Shown: positions 1-7,794, numbered from the stretch's first letter. The stretch is 23,820 nt of DNA from Legionellales bacterium UBA4759 (GCA_002403515.1 DHHZ01000003.1:1-23820); one strand, 5' to 3'. Program-made: numbers and translations. The notes: generated by a model not told the origin, from the letters alone.

Positions 1-2189
1 GGGCTTACTTGAGATATTATCTCTAAAGATTCTTTGACTTTTTGTTTTTGTCTGGAGTCAAAACTATCATAAATAGGGTTAGTAGCTGGCAATATCAGAT
101 TCATCAACCTATCCCATGTATCTTTTGATTCTTTTTGATTGATTTTATTTTGTAACATTTGTTCTTTAATAGGATTGACTAAAGAAGGATTATATCGAGA
201 TACGCCAGAGAGACTATCTTGAGATTCTCGAACAGATTCTTGAACAGATTCGAAAGCTGATTTTCTAATAGAAAAATCCCTAGCTTTTTTAAAATGAGGG
301 TCTAATGGAGAAAAATAGGTCAAAGGATTATACCCATTGTAGTCAGGGTGCGATTTAAGATCATCAACGCCTCTTAAAAAAGAAAGTTCAGGTTTAACAA
401 ATACTTCTTGGATTTCTACAGAATTACCCGTTAAAATTGCGCCTTGAATTTTGTTGTATTTATCTTTATCAACTTTCCCATTTTCGTCAACTGCATAAAA
501 ATGCACAATTTTAGAAAGTATTCTGGCCTTGGCAATTGCAGGATTTTCAGTGTCATACAATCCAATATTAGCAAGATTGATAGTTGGATTTGGTATCTCG
601 GTGTTTTCAAACTGGTGCACGATATACCTTGCAAACTCATCCTCAGAGGCCTCAGGGTTTGGATTTTCTTCAATACGTCCCAGGTTGACAGAGCCGTCAC
701 TATTTATAAATAATTTAGCACCGTTGGCATAATCAACTTCAGTAACAGAATTCTCTGCATTTAATTCGTATGCATGATCTTTACCAAAATTAGCTAACTC
801 TAACCTTTCGGTCTTTCCATTGACAGACGTATGATAAGTCACCTTGGCGATAGGATTGTCAGGAGGAGAGTAAATAGTGGCAAATTTTTGCGCTGAACCC
901 GGCAGAGATTTATACTCTCGAATGGATTTTATTCTTTCAGGGGAAAGTCTTGTCTTAACATCTGGATTATCTAAATCTATAGAATTAAGCTCATCAGCAT
1001 ACTCTTTTACAGTTTTACCACTGGGTTTTTCCTGCTGATAAAGCTCATACAATTTCATTCGCTTTGCAGCACTTTGGCTTAAAATAGACTGTGAGTCAGC
1101 TTGTGGCGCTTGTAGTTCTGTAAAACTAGGAGGGGGCGCTGGTGATTTCGTGCCACCATCAGCAGGAATTTCATGAGGGATAAACTGACCAGTAGTCCTC
1201 TCAAAATTATAATATTTTTCCAAAGCTTTTTTGTATCGTTCTTTAACCTGTGAAGAATAGGCATCTGAATTGTATTGCATCATTATAGAATGTTGACCAA
1301 TACCAGTAGCTTGTAGTGATTTTAAAACCTCCTGGTCAGCTTCATAATATCTCAAGGTTTCTTCCTGAAGCTTGATCTGTTCTTGTATAAATACTTTTTG
1401 TCGAGTGAGATTAATATTCGTAAGATTTTCTAATCTCCCTCGCCAGCTAGTTGGTGTATCTAGTCCTGACAATTTTTGTTTTAGGTCTGCAATCGATTTA
1501 TTCAAACTAGCGATACTTTGAGCTGGGTCCTGCCATTTTAAAAATTCCTGATATTCCCTAATGATTGCTTTCATACTAGAAATGCGAAGTTCCATTTCTT
1601 CAGCAGAAACTGCTGTATTTGAATCAATAAATGCATAAGGATTTTCATGAAATTTTTTAATTTCTTCATTGATTTTTTGTATCTTTGCAGCATTTTCTGG
1701 GCTAAATTTCATTCCATTGGTATGCGCATCACCAAGAAATTCAGCAATTTTTTGTTCAAAAGCCACCGAATCTGTCGTATTTGGCGTAGAAGCCGCAGCA
1801 ACAGGAGGAGGTGGTGAAGCTGCGCTCTCTTCTTGATTTGCCTCAAGTTCTTCAGGTTTTATCCCATATCCATAACTAATACCATCAATAAATCGAGGTA
1901 AATTATCGACATATTTTTTGAATGTTTTCTTTTGTTTAGGCGTTGGCGTTTCATCTATTTGATTCAAAAAAAACTGAATACTTTTCAGTGACGTTTCCTT
2001 ATCATCAATTTCCAATGAAATGTTTAATCCTTCGGGTAAGGACGAAAAAACCTTTTTTACTGCCGCAAGTTTTTCAGTTTCATCTTTTTTTTTCAGAGCA
2101 GCATCCAGTTCTTTTACAAAACTAGTTAATTGCGCTGTATCTGGTGTTGCTTGCTTTTTTTTCTTGCGTGCTACTTTTTTTTTGGGCAT
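1..2189 (-). CDS. Large coiled-coil protein of unknown function, partial (3' end outside window)
   Basis: I read 729 codons without a stop from an ATG at 2187-2189 to the left edge, so the protein is longer than 729 residues. An AAGAGAG ribosome binding site lies just before the ATG. The N-terminus is strongly basic (Lys/Arg-rich, residues 3-12), with no signal peptide and no membrane segment. A short proline run (residues 126-129) and a second Pro-rich linker (about 350-355) separate three parts: an N-terminal helical part, a charged part with likely coiled coils (about 195-245 and 262-292), and a mixed part (about 430-570) with more beta-like sequence. I recognise no family. Its style (cytosolic, modular, helical, Pro linkers) matches the next gene upstream, and both may be secreted effectors or structural proteins; this is inference. 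It starts 78 bases after that gene's stop and may have its own promoter. Confidence 0.85.
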   Translation of the reverse strand, partial: MPKKKVARKKKKQATPDTAQLTSFVKELDAALKKKDETEKLAAVKKVFSSLPEGLNISLEIDDKETSLKSIQFFLNQIDETPTPKQKKTFKKYVDNLPRFIDGISYGYGIKPEELEANQEESAASPPPPVAAASTPNTTDSVAFEQKIAEFLGDAHTNGMKFSPENAAKIQKINEEIKKFHENPYAFIDSNTAVSAEEMELRISSMKAIIREYQEFLKWQDPAQSIASLNKSIADLKQKLSGLDTPTSWRGRLENLTNINLTRQKVFIQEQIKLQEETLRYYEADQEVLKSLQATGIGQHSIMMQYNSDAYSSQVKERYKKALEKYYNFERTTGQFIPHEIPADGGTKSPAPPPSFTELQAPQADSQSILSQSAAKRMKLYELYQQEKPSGKTVKEYADELNSIDLDNPDVKTRLSPERIKSIREYKSLPGSAQKFATIYSPPDNPIAKVTYHTSVNGKTERLELANFGKDHAYELNAENSVTEVDYANGAKLFINSDGSVNLGRIEENPNPEASEDEFARYIVHQFENTEIPNPTINLANIGLYDTENPAIAKARILSKIVHFYAVDENGKVDKDKYNKIQGAILTGNSVEIQEVFVKPELSFLRGVDDLKSHPDYNGYNPLTYFSPLDPHFKKARDFSIRKSAFESVQESVRESQDSLSGVSRYNPSLVNPIKEQMLQNKINQKESKDTWDRLMNLILPATNPIYDSFDSRQKQKVKESLEIISQVS

Positions 2190-2221
2190 TTTAAACTCTC
2201 TTGCATATCACTCATACTTTA

Positions 2222-2227
2222 ATTATA
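2222..2227 (-). promoter_or_regulatory. Candidate -10 box (TATAAT) for the partial coiled-coil gene
   Basis: A perfect TATAAT on the minus strand, 32 bases before the ATG at 2189, in the 78-base gap between two coiled-coil genes. No good -35 hexamer is visible at 16-18 bases. The same CTATAATnAA context precedes the two other giant or coiled-coil genes in the window. Confidence 0.4.
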
Positions 2228-2267
2228 GACGAAAATAACTGAGAATTTTTAAGCATATAAATATTTT

Positions 2268-3869
2268 TTAATTAGATTCTAAGGTAGATGGTCCCTCATA
2301 ATTTTTCTGAGATTGATTGCTAGTACTTTGAGGTTGTACTGAACTTTGCAAATTTGGATGTTGGAGCGATTGTAAGTTATTAGCCAAAGTTGATTGATAA
2401 GGTAAAATTTTAGCCTGATTTTTTTCTTGTTCCTTAGCTTCTAATTGACGTTTTAATTCTACCTCTGCTTGTCTTTTCGCTTCTGCATCTCGAAGAGCTT
2501 GCGCTGCCAATTCTATATCTTTTTCTGATTGGGATGATGGTGCTGGTGGTTGTGGTGTTGGTGCGGTGGCTAAAGAGGATTCCTCAGCAGTTTGGGTTTT
2601 ATTTTGTTCGGCTAGCGTTTGAGTAAGAGACTCTTCTGCTACATCTTCAACTTTTTGTGAAGTATCACCACCACTTGCAAACTCTTCTTCAGTAGCGTTA
2701 GTCTCTTCAGCAACCTGATTATAAAGCTCTAAAATTCCTTTTGCTGTGGCATTCATAGATTCAGGCAGCATGGCATACACACGAGCAATATAGCTTTCAT
2801 TGGTTTCATCAAGTGCCTTGGGAATTTCTTTTTGTAATGTTTCAATTAAAGATTTCGTTGAAAATAGATTTTGGGTTTGTAATTGTTCAGTTTCAACCCG
2901 GTAAGAACCCGACCAACCACTTGAAATATATTCACCATTTTTAACATCAAAATGTTTTAAGAGTTCTTGTTCATAACTATGAAAATTGCTCTCATTGATA
3001 GGCCCAGCATTGAGACCTTGAGTAAAATCTCTATTCAATATAAAAGCTTTAAAATTACCCATGCGTTCTTCTAGGTTTTGTTGCACATCTCGCACAAGCA
3101 TCATTTGTTCACGACTCAAGCGATTAGCCTCAATTTCTTTTTTTAACTCTTCTCTGGATTTTTCACTTGGAGCGCTGTTCAATTGAGTTTCTAGGCGAAC
3201 TTGCTCTTGCTCAATTTTGGATAATTGTTTTTCGCTATTGATAGAATCGCATACATCCTGGAACTGACTAAATTTCTCACGTAATCTCGCCATTTGCGCT
3301 CTAAGCTCTGCTAACTTCTTACCTGATCTGGCTAATTTTGAATCAGGTAATTCATTAAATTTTTTCACAAATTGATTGATTCTTTCAATATCTTGTTGGT
3401 TTTCTATGGTATATCTAAAGCCATCTTTATTGCGTGCTAAGAAATTATCAACTTTGTCTTCAAGCTCATCAAGCTCATTGATTTCTTCCGGCTCAGGTGC
3501 AAGGTCAACTTTTATTTTTATTTCTTCTGGTTTGGCTGATTTTTCAATTTCCTTGAGCATATCTTGTTGATGTTTCTCATCGAGTTCATCTCTGTATTCA
3601 TTAGCCATTTTTTGCAATTCTTCATTGACTCGTTGTACCAATTCTTTTTTCTCTTCCTCCATCTCTTCTGCTTCTTCTAAAATGATTTGTTCAACTATCT
3701 TTAATCTAGAGTCGATATCCAATTCATTTAAATAATTCGTCATACTTTGAAATAAACTTAAAAGAGCGCCGGATTTTTCACCAGGAGACTTTGAAGAATT
3801 GATAATTGATTTTGCTGTATTGATGAACTCATTTGTTAAGTCAGAGCCATTGGGTTCAAAACCATCCAT
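2268..3869 (-). CDS. Coiled-coil protein of unknown function, 533 aa
   Basis: No family recognised. The protein has no signal peptide and no membrane helix. Residues about 55-115 are a long, highly charged Glu/Lys-rich helix, and about 175-285 form further coiled coil. A less repetitive segment with aromatics (about 290-400) follows, then an acidic Thr/Ser/Glu linker, a Pro-rich hinge (about 436-446), an Ala/Glu/Lys/Gln helix (about 450-485) and a Gln/Ser/Asn-rich tail ending in Glu-Ser-Asn. The ATG at 3869 has a GGAG ribosome binding site seven bases upstream. It starts 51 bases after murI and precedes the partial coiled-coil gene in the same direction. A role as a secreted effector is possible from architecture and from the presumed lineage, but nothing here shows secretion. 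The C-terminus carries no signal I can identify with confidence. Confidence 0.85.
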   Translation of the reverse strand: MDGFEPNGSDLTNEFINTAKSIINSSKSPGEKSGALLSLFQSMTNYLNELDIDSRLKIVEQIILEEAEEMEEEKKELVQRVNEELQKMANEYRDELDEKHQQDMLKEIEKSAKPEEIKIKVDLAPEPEEINELDELEDKVDNFLARNKDGFRYTIENQQDIERINQFVKKFNELPDSKLARSGKKLAELRAQMARLREKFSQFQDVCDSINSEKQLSKIEQEQVRLETQLNSAPSEKSREELKKEIEANRLSREQMMLVRDVQQNLEERMGNFKAFILNRDFTQGLNAGPINESNFHSYEQELLKHFDVKNGEYISSGWSGSYRVETEQLQTQNLFSTKSLIETLQKEIPKALDETNESYIARVYAMLPESMNATAKGILELYNQVAEETNATEEEFASGGDTSQKVEDVAEESLTQTLAEQNKTQTAEESSLATAPTPQPPAPSSQSEKDIELAAQALRDAEAKRQAEVELKRQLEAKEQEKNQAKILPYQSTLANNLQSLQHPNLQSSVQPQSTSNQSQKNYEGPSTLESN

Positions 3870-3902
3870 TCTAATTCTCCAAATCGTGCAATTATTAAAT
3901 TT

Positions 3903-3908
3903 ATTATA
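3903..3908 (-). promoter_or_regulatory. Candidate -10 box (TATAAT) for the 533-aa coiled-coil gene
   Basis: A perfect TATAAT on the minus strand, 33 bases before the ATG at 3869, in the short gap after murI. No clear -35 hexamer is present. It suggests that the coiled-coil genes can be expressed separately from the dapA-murI run. Confidence 0.4.
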
Positions 3909-3919
3909 GCTAGTATTTA

Positions 3920-4723
3920 TTAATTTGCATCGATTAGAGTCACGTTGGCTGGTGGAATTTCTTCACCCAGAAAAATTTCACCAATACGACAAAATCGATT
4001 GATGGCATCTGTGACTAAATAAGATGATTGCGGTAACGCTTGATGATGTAATAAACCATGTTTGCGTAAAGCAGCCTCTAAAGATTTGGCAGTGGCTGTG
4101 GCTGAGTCAACTACTTTCACTTGTGGAATCATTTCTTCCAGCAAAGGTCTAAATACGGGAAAATGCGTACAACCTAAAAGTATCGTGTCATAGTAAACAT
4201 CTTGAGGAAGATAATGTTGAATAGTCAAACGGGCAATATCATGTTCAACAATGCCTTCTTCAGCTAATGCCACTAATAAACTGCAAGCTCGACCTTCTAT
4301 TTTCGCGCTCGGTAACAATTTTGAAATGGCTTGATGATAGGCTCTGGAGGAAATGGTTGTTTCAGTTGCCAGGACTAAAATCTCACCATTTTGGGAGGCT
4401 TGCGATGCAGCCAATGCCCCTGGATTAACAACACCAATGACTGGCAAATCTGGATATAAATTCTGCAAATGTTCTAGTGCCGCAGTTGTTGCGGTATTAC
4501 ATGCGATGACCAAAGCTTTGATTTGTTTTTCTATCAAAATACGCGTCATCTGTGTGGCGTATTGTTTGACGGTCTCAGGGCTTTTGGTGCCATATGGAAG
4601 TCTTGCAGTATCACCCAAGTAAACAAAATTTTCATGCGGCAAATGATAACGAAGCGCTCTTAACACGGTTAAGCCGCCCATACCTGAATCAAATACGCCA
4701 ATTGCTAATTTTGTCTTGTCCAC
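3920..4723 (-). CDS. murI: Glutamate racemase
   Basis: Interconverts L- and D-glutamate in the cytoplasm, supplying D-glutamate for peptidoglycan. Numbered from the GTG start (267 aa), the family hallmarks are all present: FDSGMGGLT at 11-19 with Asp12-Ser13, YLGDTARLPYG at 35-45, the first catalytic cysteine in ACNTATT (Cys75) and the second in LLGCTHFP (Cys185, with His187). The length is normal for the family. The frame is open further upstream, to 4801, but that would overlap the preceding gene by 59 bases. The GTG at 4721-4723 has a perfect GGGGGAG ribosome binding site and begins 19 bases after that gene's stop, so I take it as the start. It is the last gene of the dapA - lipoprotein - DUF1704 - murI run. 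Confidence 0.96.
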   Translation of the reverse strand: MDKTKLAIGVFDSGMGGLTVLRALRYHLPHENFVYLGDTARLPYGTKSPETVKQYATQMTRILIEKQIKALVIACNTATTAALEHLQNLYPDLPVIGVVNPGALAASQASQNGEILVLATETTISSRAYHQAISKLLPSAKIEGRACSLLVALAEEGIVEHDIARLTIQHYLPQDVYYDTILLGCTHFPVFRPLLEEMIPQVKVVDSATATAKSLEAALRKHGLLHHQALPQSSYLVTDAINRFCRIGEIFLGEEIPPANVTLIDAN

Positions 4724-4727
4724 AATC

Positions 4728-4734
4728 TCCCCCA
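4728..4734 (-). promoter_or_regulatory. Ribosome binding site that decides the murI start
   Basis: GGGGGAG on the minus strand, four bases before GTG 4723. It selects a GTG over an upstream in-frame start that would overlap the preceding coding region. Confidence 0.8.
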
Positions 4735-4742
4735 ATTTGGGC

Positions 4743-6044
4743 TTATTGTACCAATTTTGGCAATAGAAATCTAAAATTCTTTTGAATTTCTTTGAAATCA
4801 AATTTATCTAAATATAAAAATATACTCATCCATGAACTCAAACCAGCTTGGTCTTTGATTTGCGGTGGCAAAAAAGGCGGGGGTTCTAATAAACCCAAAT
4901 CCCTGAGCTCAACCAGTAAAGGAATATCCTCTAGAGTAATTTTTCCAATAAACATCAACTCAATCACATCAATAGCGTGTTGTGAGATTGCAAATAAAAT
5001 AAAGTTATAAGCCAATAGAAAACCTTTGGCATAGGATAAATCTTTGGTAAAAGGCCCGAATTCTGGGGAACTTCCTCTGAATATTCTTACTGTATGAGCG
5101 TAGCTTTCTTCTTTGTTAAAATCACATTCTAAAAAATAATTGAAGATATCTAAAAAATTTGCACCTTTCATTACCATGTTCATGGCAATGACACGATTGG
5201 TGATTTTACGCATCCGACTGGGATAAGAAGACATGGTAATGACTTCTGTTAAAACCGCGAGCCCCTCTTGCAAGACGCTACATGAAGGCGAACCTTTGCT
5301 TAAAAAGTGACAATAAGGCTGTGAAGCGCCATTGATGGTAGTTCCGACATGCACCCATCCTTCATGCACCTCCAAACATCTTAAGTCACGTTGACTAAAC
5401 ATGGCCCCACTTTTTAACTTGATGGTATCAGCACCTGCAGATGCGTCAGCAACCAAACCATCACTGACCATGACTTTGACTGGTGCTTTTGAATCCTGAA
5501 AAAATTGACTCAACTGATTTTGAAGAATCTCTTGACCTTGTTGCGCTGAAAATTTTTTAACATCGGCCTCGGTTTGAAGTTTCACATCCAATTCTGTCAG
5601 CAAACTAAATAATGTTGCACCCATGTCTGCCAATTTTGGACCATTGGGATAAAATGCGTCTTGAGGACTGCCATAGAGTTCAACCGATATTTTAGAAAAA
5701 TGTTTGGTTCCTCGAACCTCAAGCATTTCAAGTGCGCGAATATATTCTTGGCAACGGTAAATAATCAACCGGCTCATGGGAGAGAAATTACCAAAATACT
5801 GTTGTGTTGAGCATATGATTTGGCGAAACTCTTCCTTCTTTAATTTTGAATCAAAAGGAAGAGGCATTGCATCATAGTAAGCTTTGTCTACTTTCGGCAA
5901 TTCTTTACAGTTGTTTTTGAAAAAATCCTCTTGAATGGCATCCGTCCATTTAATCGCATCCAAAATGGTGATCTTGCGTTGTGCATCGATTAATCTTTTA
6001 GACAACTCAGATAACCGTTCCTTAGTCTTTTCTGATTTTTTCAT
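4743..6044 (-). CDS. DUF1704 / QEGLA-motif zinc carboxypeptidase-like protein, 433 aa
   Basis: Belongs to the family annotated as flavohemoglobin-expression-modulating QEGLA-motif or tyrosine/phenylalanine carboxypeptidase proteins, related to the eukaryotic MATCAP tubulin carboxypeptidases. Numbered from ATG 6044, residues 227-232 read HEGWVH, the family's HExxxH zinc motif (His227, Glu228, His232). QEGLA follows at 259-263, with Glu260 the expected third zinc ligand. The N-terminal 60 residues are helical and charged. There is no signal peptide, so it should be cytoplasmic. A TTG two codons upstream is also in frame, but ATG 6044 has AAGG at good spacing. It lies 8 bases after the lipoprotein gene and 19 before murI, so co-expression with cell-wall precursor enzymes is likely. 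The substrate of bacterial members is not established as far as I know. Confidence 0.88.
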   Translation of the reverse strand: MKKSEKTKERLSELSKRLIDAQRKITILDAIKWTDAIQEDFFKNNCKELPKVDKAYYDAMPLPFDSKLKKEEFRQIICSTQQYFGNFSPMSRLIIYRCQEYIRALEMLEVRGTKHFSKISVELYGSPQDAFYPNGPKLADMGATLFSLLTELDVKLQTEADVKKFSAQQGQEILQNQLSQFFQDSKAPVKVMVSDGLVADASAGADTIKLKSGAMFSQRDLRCLEVHEGWVHVGTTINGASQPYCHFLSKGSPSCSVLQEGLAVLTEVITMSSYPSRMRKITNRVIAMNMVMKGANFLDIFNYFLECDFNKEESYAHTVRIFRGSSPEFGPFTKDLSYAKGFLLAYNFILFAISQHAIDVIELMFIGKITLEDIPLLVELRDLGLLEPPPFLPPQIKDQAGLSSWMSIFLYLDKFDFKEIQKNFRFLLPKLVQ

Positions 6045-6052
6045 CGCCAACC

Positions 6053-6259
6053 TTATGGTTTTATGCTTACCTTTTTATGTCCATCTGCATTAGGCAAATA
6101 ATAAAAAGAGCTTATTTCATTTTGTTGTAATGGTGGAGGCACCACCAATTTTGGCCCATTTTTACTTTTAAGATATGCATCTTTATTGTTTGAAGGATAC
6201 GGAACCTGGCATCCCCCCAACCCCAATAACATCAATAATAACCAAACTCTAAACACCAT
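6053..6259 (-). CDS. Short BamC-like (NlpB N-terminal) lipoprotein, 68 aa
   Basis: A lipoprotein with a hydrophobic signal and the lipobox LGGC (Cys17), leaving about 52 mature residues. The mature part has an Asp-Ala-Tyr-Leu, a Leu-Val-Val-Pro-Pro-Pro stretch, a Tyr-Tyr-Leu-Pro and a final Val-Ser-Ile-Lys-Pro. This order resembles the unstructured N-terminal segment of BamC that lies along BamD. In gammaproteobacteria bamC (nlpB, dapX) stands directly after dapA, exactly as here. The two folded helix-grip domains of BamC are absent, and the next gene begins 8 bases after the stop, so no remnant is left. Homology to BamC is inference from position plus a short motif. ATG 6259 and GTG 6256 are both possible starts; the AGGAG site is better spaced for the GTG. 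Confidence 0.75.
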   Translation of the reverse strand: MVFRVWLLLMLLGLGGCQVPYPSNNKDAYLKSKNGPKLVVPPPLQQNEISSFYYLPNADGHKKVSIKP

Positions 6260-6264
6260 CACTC

Positions 6265-7137
6265 CTAATACAAATTCATTTGTTTTAATACACCTTCCAA
6301 GGATTCTTGTTGTGATGAAGACAAAATGGTTAAAGGCATTCTAATTTCATCACTCATCCATCCCAAACGATGGAGAGCCCATTTTACAGGAATTGGATTG
6401 GTTTCAACAAATAATAAATGATGCAAATCCATTAAACCCTGCTGAATCTTCAAACACTTGGCATCATCCCCATCCATCGCTGCTTCACAAAGCTTTGCCA
6501 TCTCGGAAGGAACCACATTCGCGGTTACAGAAATCACACCTTGAGCACCGGCAATAAGCCAGGCTGCACAAGTGGTATCATCACCACTTAAGATATCAAT
6601 TCTATGATCACACAAACGCTTAAGTTCTTGTAAACGTTGGATTTGACCGGTTGCTTCTTTGATTGCCACAATATTGGAAATTTCAGACAAACGTGCGACG
6701 GTTTCAGGCAACAAATCAACCGCGGTTCGGCTGGGGACGTTGTATAAAATAATGGGCAATGGAACGGCATGCGCAATTTGACTGTAGTGTCGGTACAATC
6801 CCTCTTGCGTGGGTTTGATATAATAAGGTGTCATGATTAAAATGCCATCCACACCCAATTCCATCATTTCACGTGCTTGTACAATCGCATCTTGAGTGGC
6901 GTTACAAGAAACGCCTGCAATAATGGGCAAACGATTACGAGATAATTCAACGGCTTTTTTCACCAATGTAATCTTTTCTTGATGCGACAATGTGCCCGAT
7001 TCGCCAGTGGTGCCCGCGACCACTATCCCATGACTACCGGCATCAATATGTCTTAAAACCAACTCTTCAAATCTTTCTAAATCAATATGATTATTTTTCA
7101 TTGGCGTTACTAATGCCACAATACTTCCACGAAACAT
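6265..7137 (-). CDS. dapA: 4-hydroxy-tetrahydrodipicolinate synthase
   Basis: Condenses pyruvate with aspartate semialdehyde, the first committed step to diaminopimelate and lysine, in the cytoplasm. Numbered from ATG 7137 (290 aa), the active-site set is complete: Thr43-Thr44 in AGTTGESGT, Tyr106 in MTPYY, Tyr132 in LYNVPSR, Arg137, and the Schiff-base Lys160 in VAIKEATG. An ATG two codons upstream (7143) is in frame, but AGAGGG sits at proper distance from 7137, and the protein then starts MFRGSIVALVTP, like E. coli DapA. It heads the run with the lipoprotein (5-base gap), the DUF1704 protein and murI, and is divergent from the Cys-rich secreted protein gene. Confidence 0.96.
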   Translation of the reverse strand: MFRGSIVALVTPMKNNHIDLERFEELVLRHIDAGSHGIVVAGTTGESGTLSHQEKITLVKKAVELSRNRLPIIAGVSCNATQDAIVQAREMMELGVDGILIMTPYYIKPTQEGLYRHYSQIAHAVPLPIILYNVPSRTAVDLLPETVARLSEISNIVAIKEATGQIQRLQELKRLCDHRIDILSGDDTTCAAWLIAGAQGVISVTANVVPSEMAKLCEAAMDGDDAKCLKIQQGLMDLHHLLFVETNPIPVKWALHRLGWMSDEIRMPLTILSSSQQESLEGVLKQMNLY

Positions 7138-7176
7138 AAGCATCCCTCTATTATGACTAATATTTCCATATTAATC

Positions 7177-7192
7177 GCTTCATCTATGAAGC
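7177..7192. promoter_or_regulatory. 16-bp palindrome between dapA and the divergent small gene
   Basis: GCTTCAT-CT-ATGAAGC is a perfect inverted repeat with 7-bp arms and a 2-base centre, in the 124-base divergent intergenic region. On the minus strand it falls in the spacer of a possible dapA promoter (TTGTGC, 17 bases, TAATAT), so it could be an operator. It is too far from any stop codon, and lacks a T-tract, to be a terminator. Confidence 0.4.
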
Positions 7193-7222
7193 ACAAGTTA
7201 TAATTAAGTCATCAATATTGTC

Positions 7223-7228
7223 TATACT
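7223..7228 (+). promoter_or_regulatory. Candidate -10 box (TATACT) for the Cys-rich secreted protein gene
   Basis: TATACT, five of six matches to the consensus, 33 bases before the ATG at 7262. No good -35 hexamer is visible. The same TATACT hexamer precedes the next small gene, at 7523-7528. Confidence 0.35.
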
Positions 7229-7261
7229 GAAATAGAAGTTAATTTATTCAGGGAAGATATC

Positions 7262-7486
7262 ATGAATCACAAAAGATTTATCATCCTTTTCATATTTGGA
7301 TTTTCTAGCAATTTAATTGCCTCTCAATGTTCAGGTGTAAAAATTGCTTTGTGTCGCCTGCAAAAGATTAACAATTGCAGCAATTACTACCAAAATATTT
7401 CTGGTAACAATTATCAATGTGCGCTGACTAGAATAAAAAATGTGACCTCTTGTGATGTTGATAGTAAACCCCCCTGCGAACATTAG
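7262..7486 (+). CDS. Small secreted cysteine-rich protein, 74 aa
   Basis: No family recognised. Residues 1-21 form a clear signal peptide (basic start, hydrophobic core rich in Ile and Phe, ending Leu-Ile-Ala-Ser). The roughly 53-residue mature part has six cysteines, an even number that would allow three disulfides in the periplasm or outside the cell. It is otherwise polar and Asn-rich. GGGAAG lies 5 bases before the ATG. It is transcribed divergently from dapA, and a separate small lipoprotein gene follows after 73 bases. The good ribosome binding site, signal peptide and cysteine pattern support a real gene. Confidence 0.7.
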   Translation: MNHKRFIILFIFGFSSNLIASQCSGVKIALCRLQKINNCSNYYQNISGNNYQCALTRIKNVTSCDVDSKPPCEH

Positions 7487-7499
7487 TTTTATAAAAAAA

Positions 7500-7528
7500 T
7501 TAGCAATGTTGAAAAAAGAAGCTATACT
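7500..7528 (+). promoter_or_regulatory. Candidate promoter of the glycine-zipper lipoprotein gene
   Basis: TTAGCA (7500-7505), a 17-base spacer and TATACT (7523-7528), ending 31 bases before the ATG at 7560. Four and five matches to the sigma-70 consensus respectively. Confidence 0.4.
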
Positions 7529-7559
7529 TAATTTGAGGAAAGAATTTTAAGGAATAAAA

Positions 7560-7760
7560 ATGACAAACAATATTAAATTATTTTTAATTGGTGTTGTCAT
7601 ATTCACCCTAACAGGATGTTCCACCAATCAAATTGCTACTGGCGCAGGTGGCGCATCAGGTGCTGCAGCAGGTTATGCGGTTTCAAAAAATGCTTGGGGT
7701 GCTGCTATAGGCGGTGGAGCGGGTGCTCTTGTAGGGAATGAACTTAGTAAAAATCAATAA
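7560..7760 (+). CDS. Glycine-zipper lipoprotein, 66 aa
   Basis: A lipoprotein signal (residues 1-19) ends in the lipobox LTGC, with Cys20 as the lipidation site. The mature part from about residue 27 to 58 is almost entirely Gly/Ala with regular small-residue spacing: a glycine-zipper hairpin of the kind found in OsmB/SlyB-type and 17-kDa-antigen-like proteins. Such proteins insert in or lie on the outer membrane and are often tied to envelope stress; that is family knowledge, not shown here. AAGGA lies 6 bases before the ATG. It has its own candidate promoter. The next reading frame overlaps its 3' end only if a less likely start is used for that gene. Confidence 0.8.
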   Translation: MTNNIKLFLIGVVIFTLTGCSTNQIATGAGGASGAAAGYAVSKNAWGAAIGGGAGALVGNELSKNQ

Positions 7761-7781
7761 AGGTTTTACTGGGGCTGTAAC

Positions 7782-7786
7782 GGAGG
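7782..7786 (+). promoter_or_regulatory. Ribosome binding site that decides the membrane-protein start
   Basis: GGAGG, eight bases before TTG 7795. It is the best Shine-Dalgarno in the area and argues for a TTG start, rather than ATG 7738, which lies inside the lipoprotein gene and has GGGA directly against it. Confidence 0.6.
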
Positions 7787-7794
7787 ATTTTACC

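Noticed and set aside
4724..4801. Longer murI start at 4801
   Set aside because: It would overlap the DUF1704 gene by 59 bases, and the added residues are not family-like; GTG 4723 has a perfect ribosome binding site.
7738..7794. ATG 7738 as start of the membrane protein
   Set aside because: It lies in the lipoprotein gene with poor ribosome binding site spacing, whereas TTG 7795 has GGAGG. It is not excluded.
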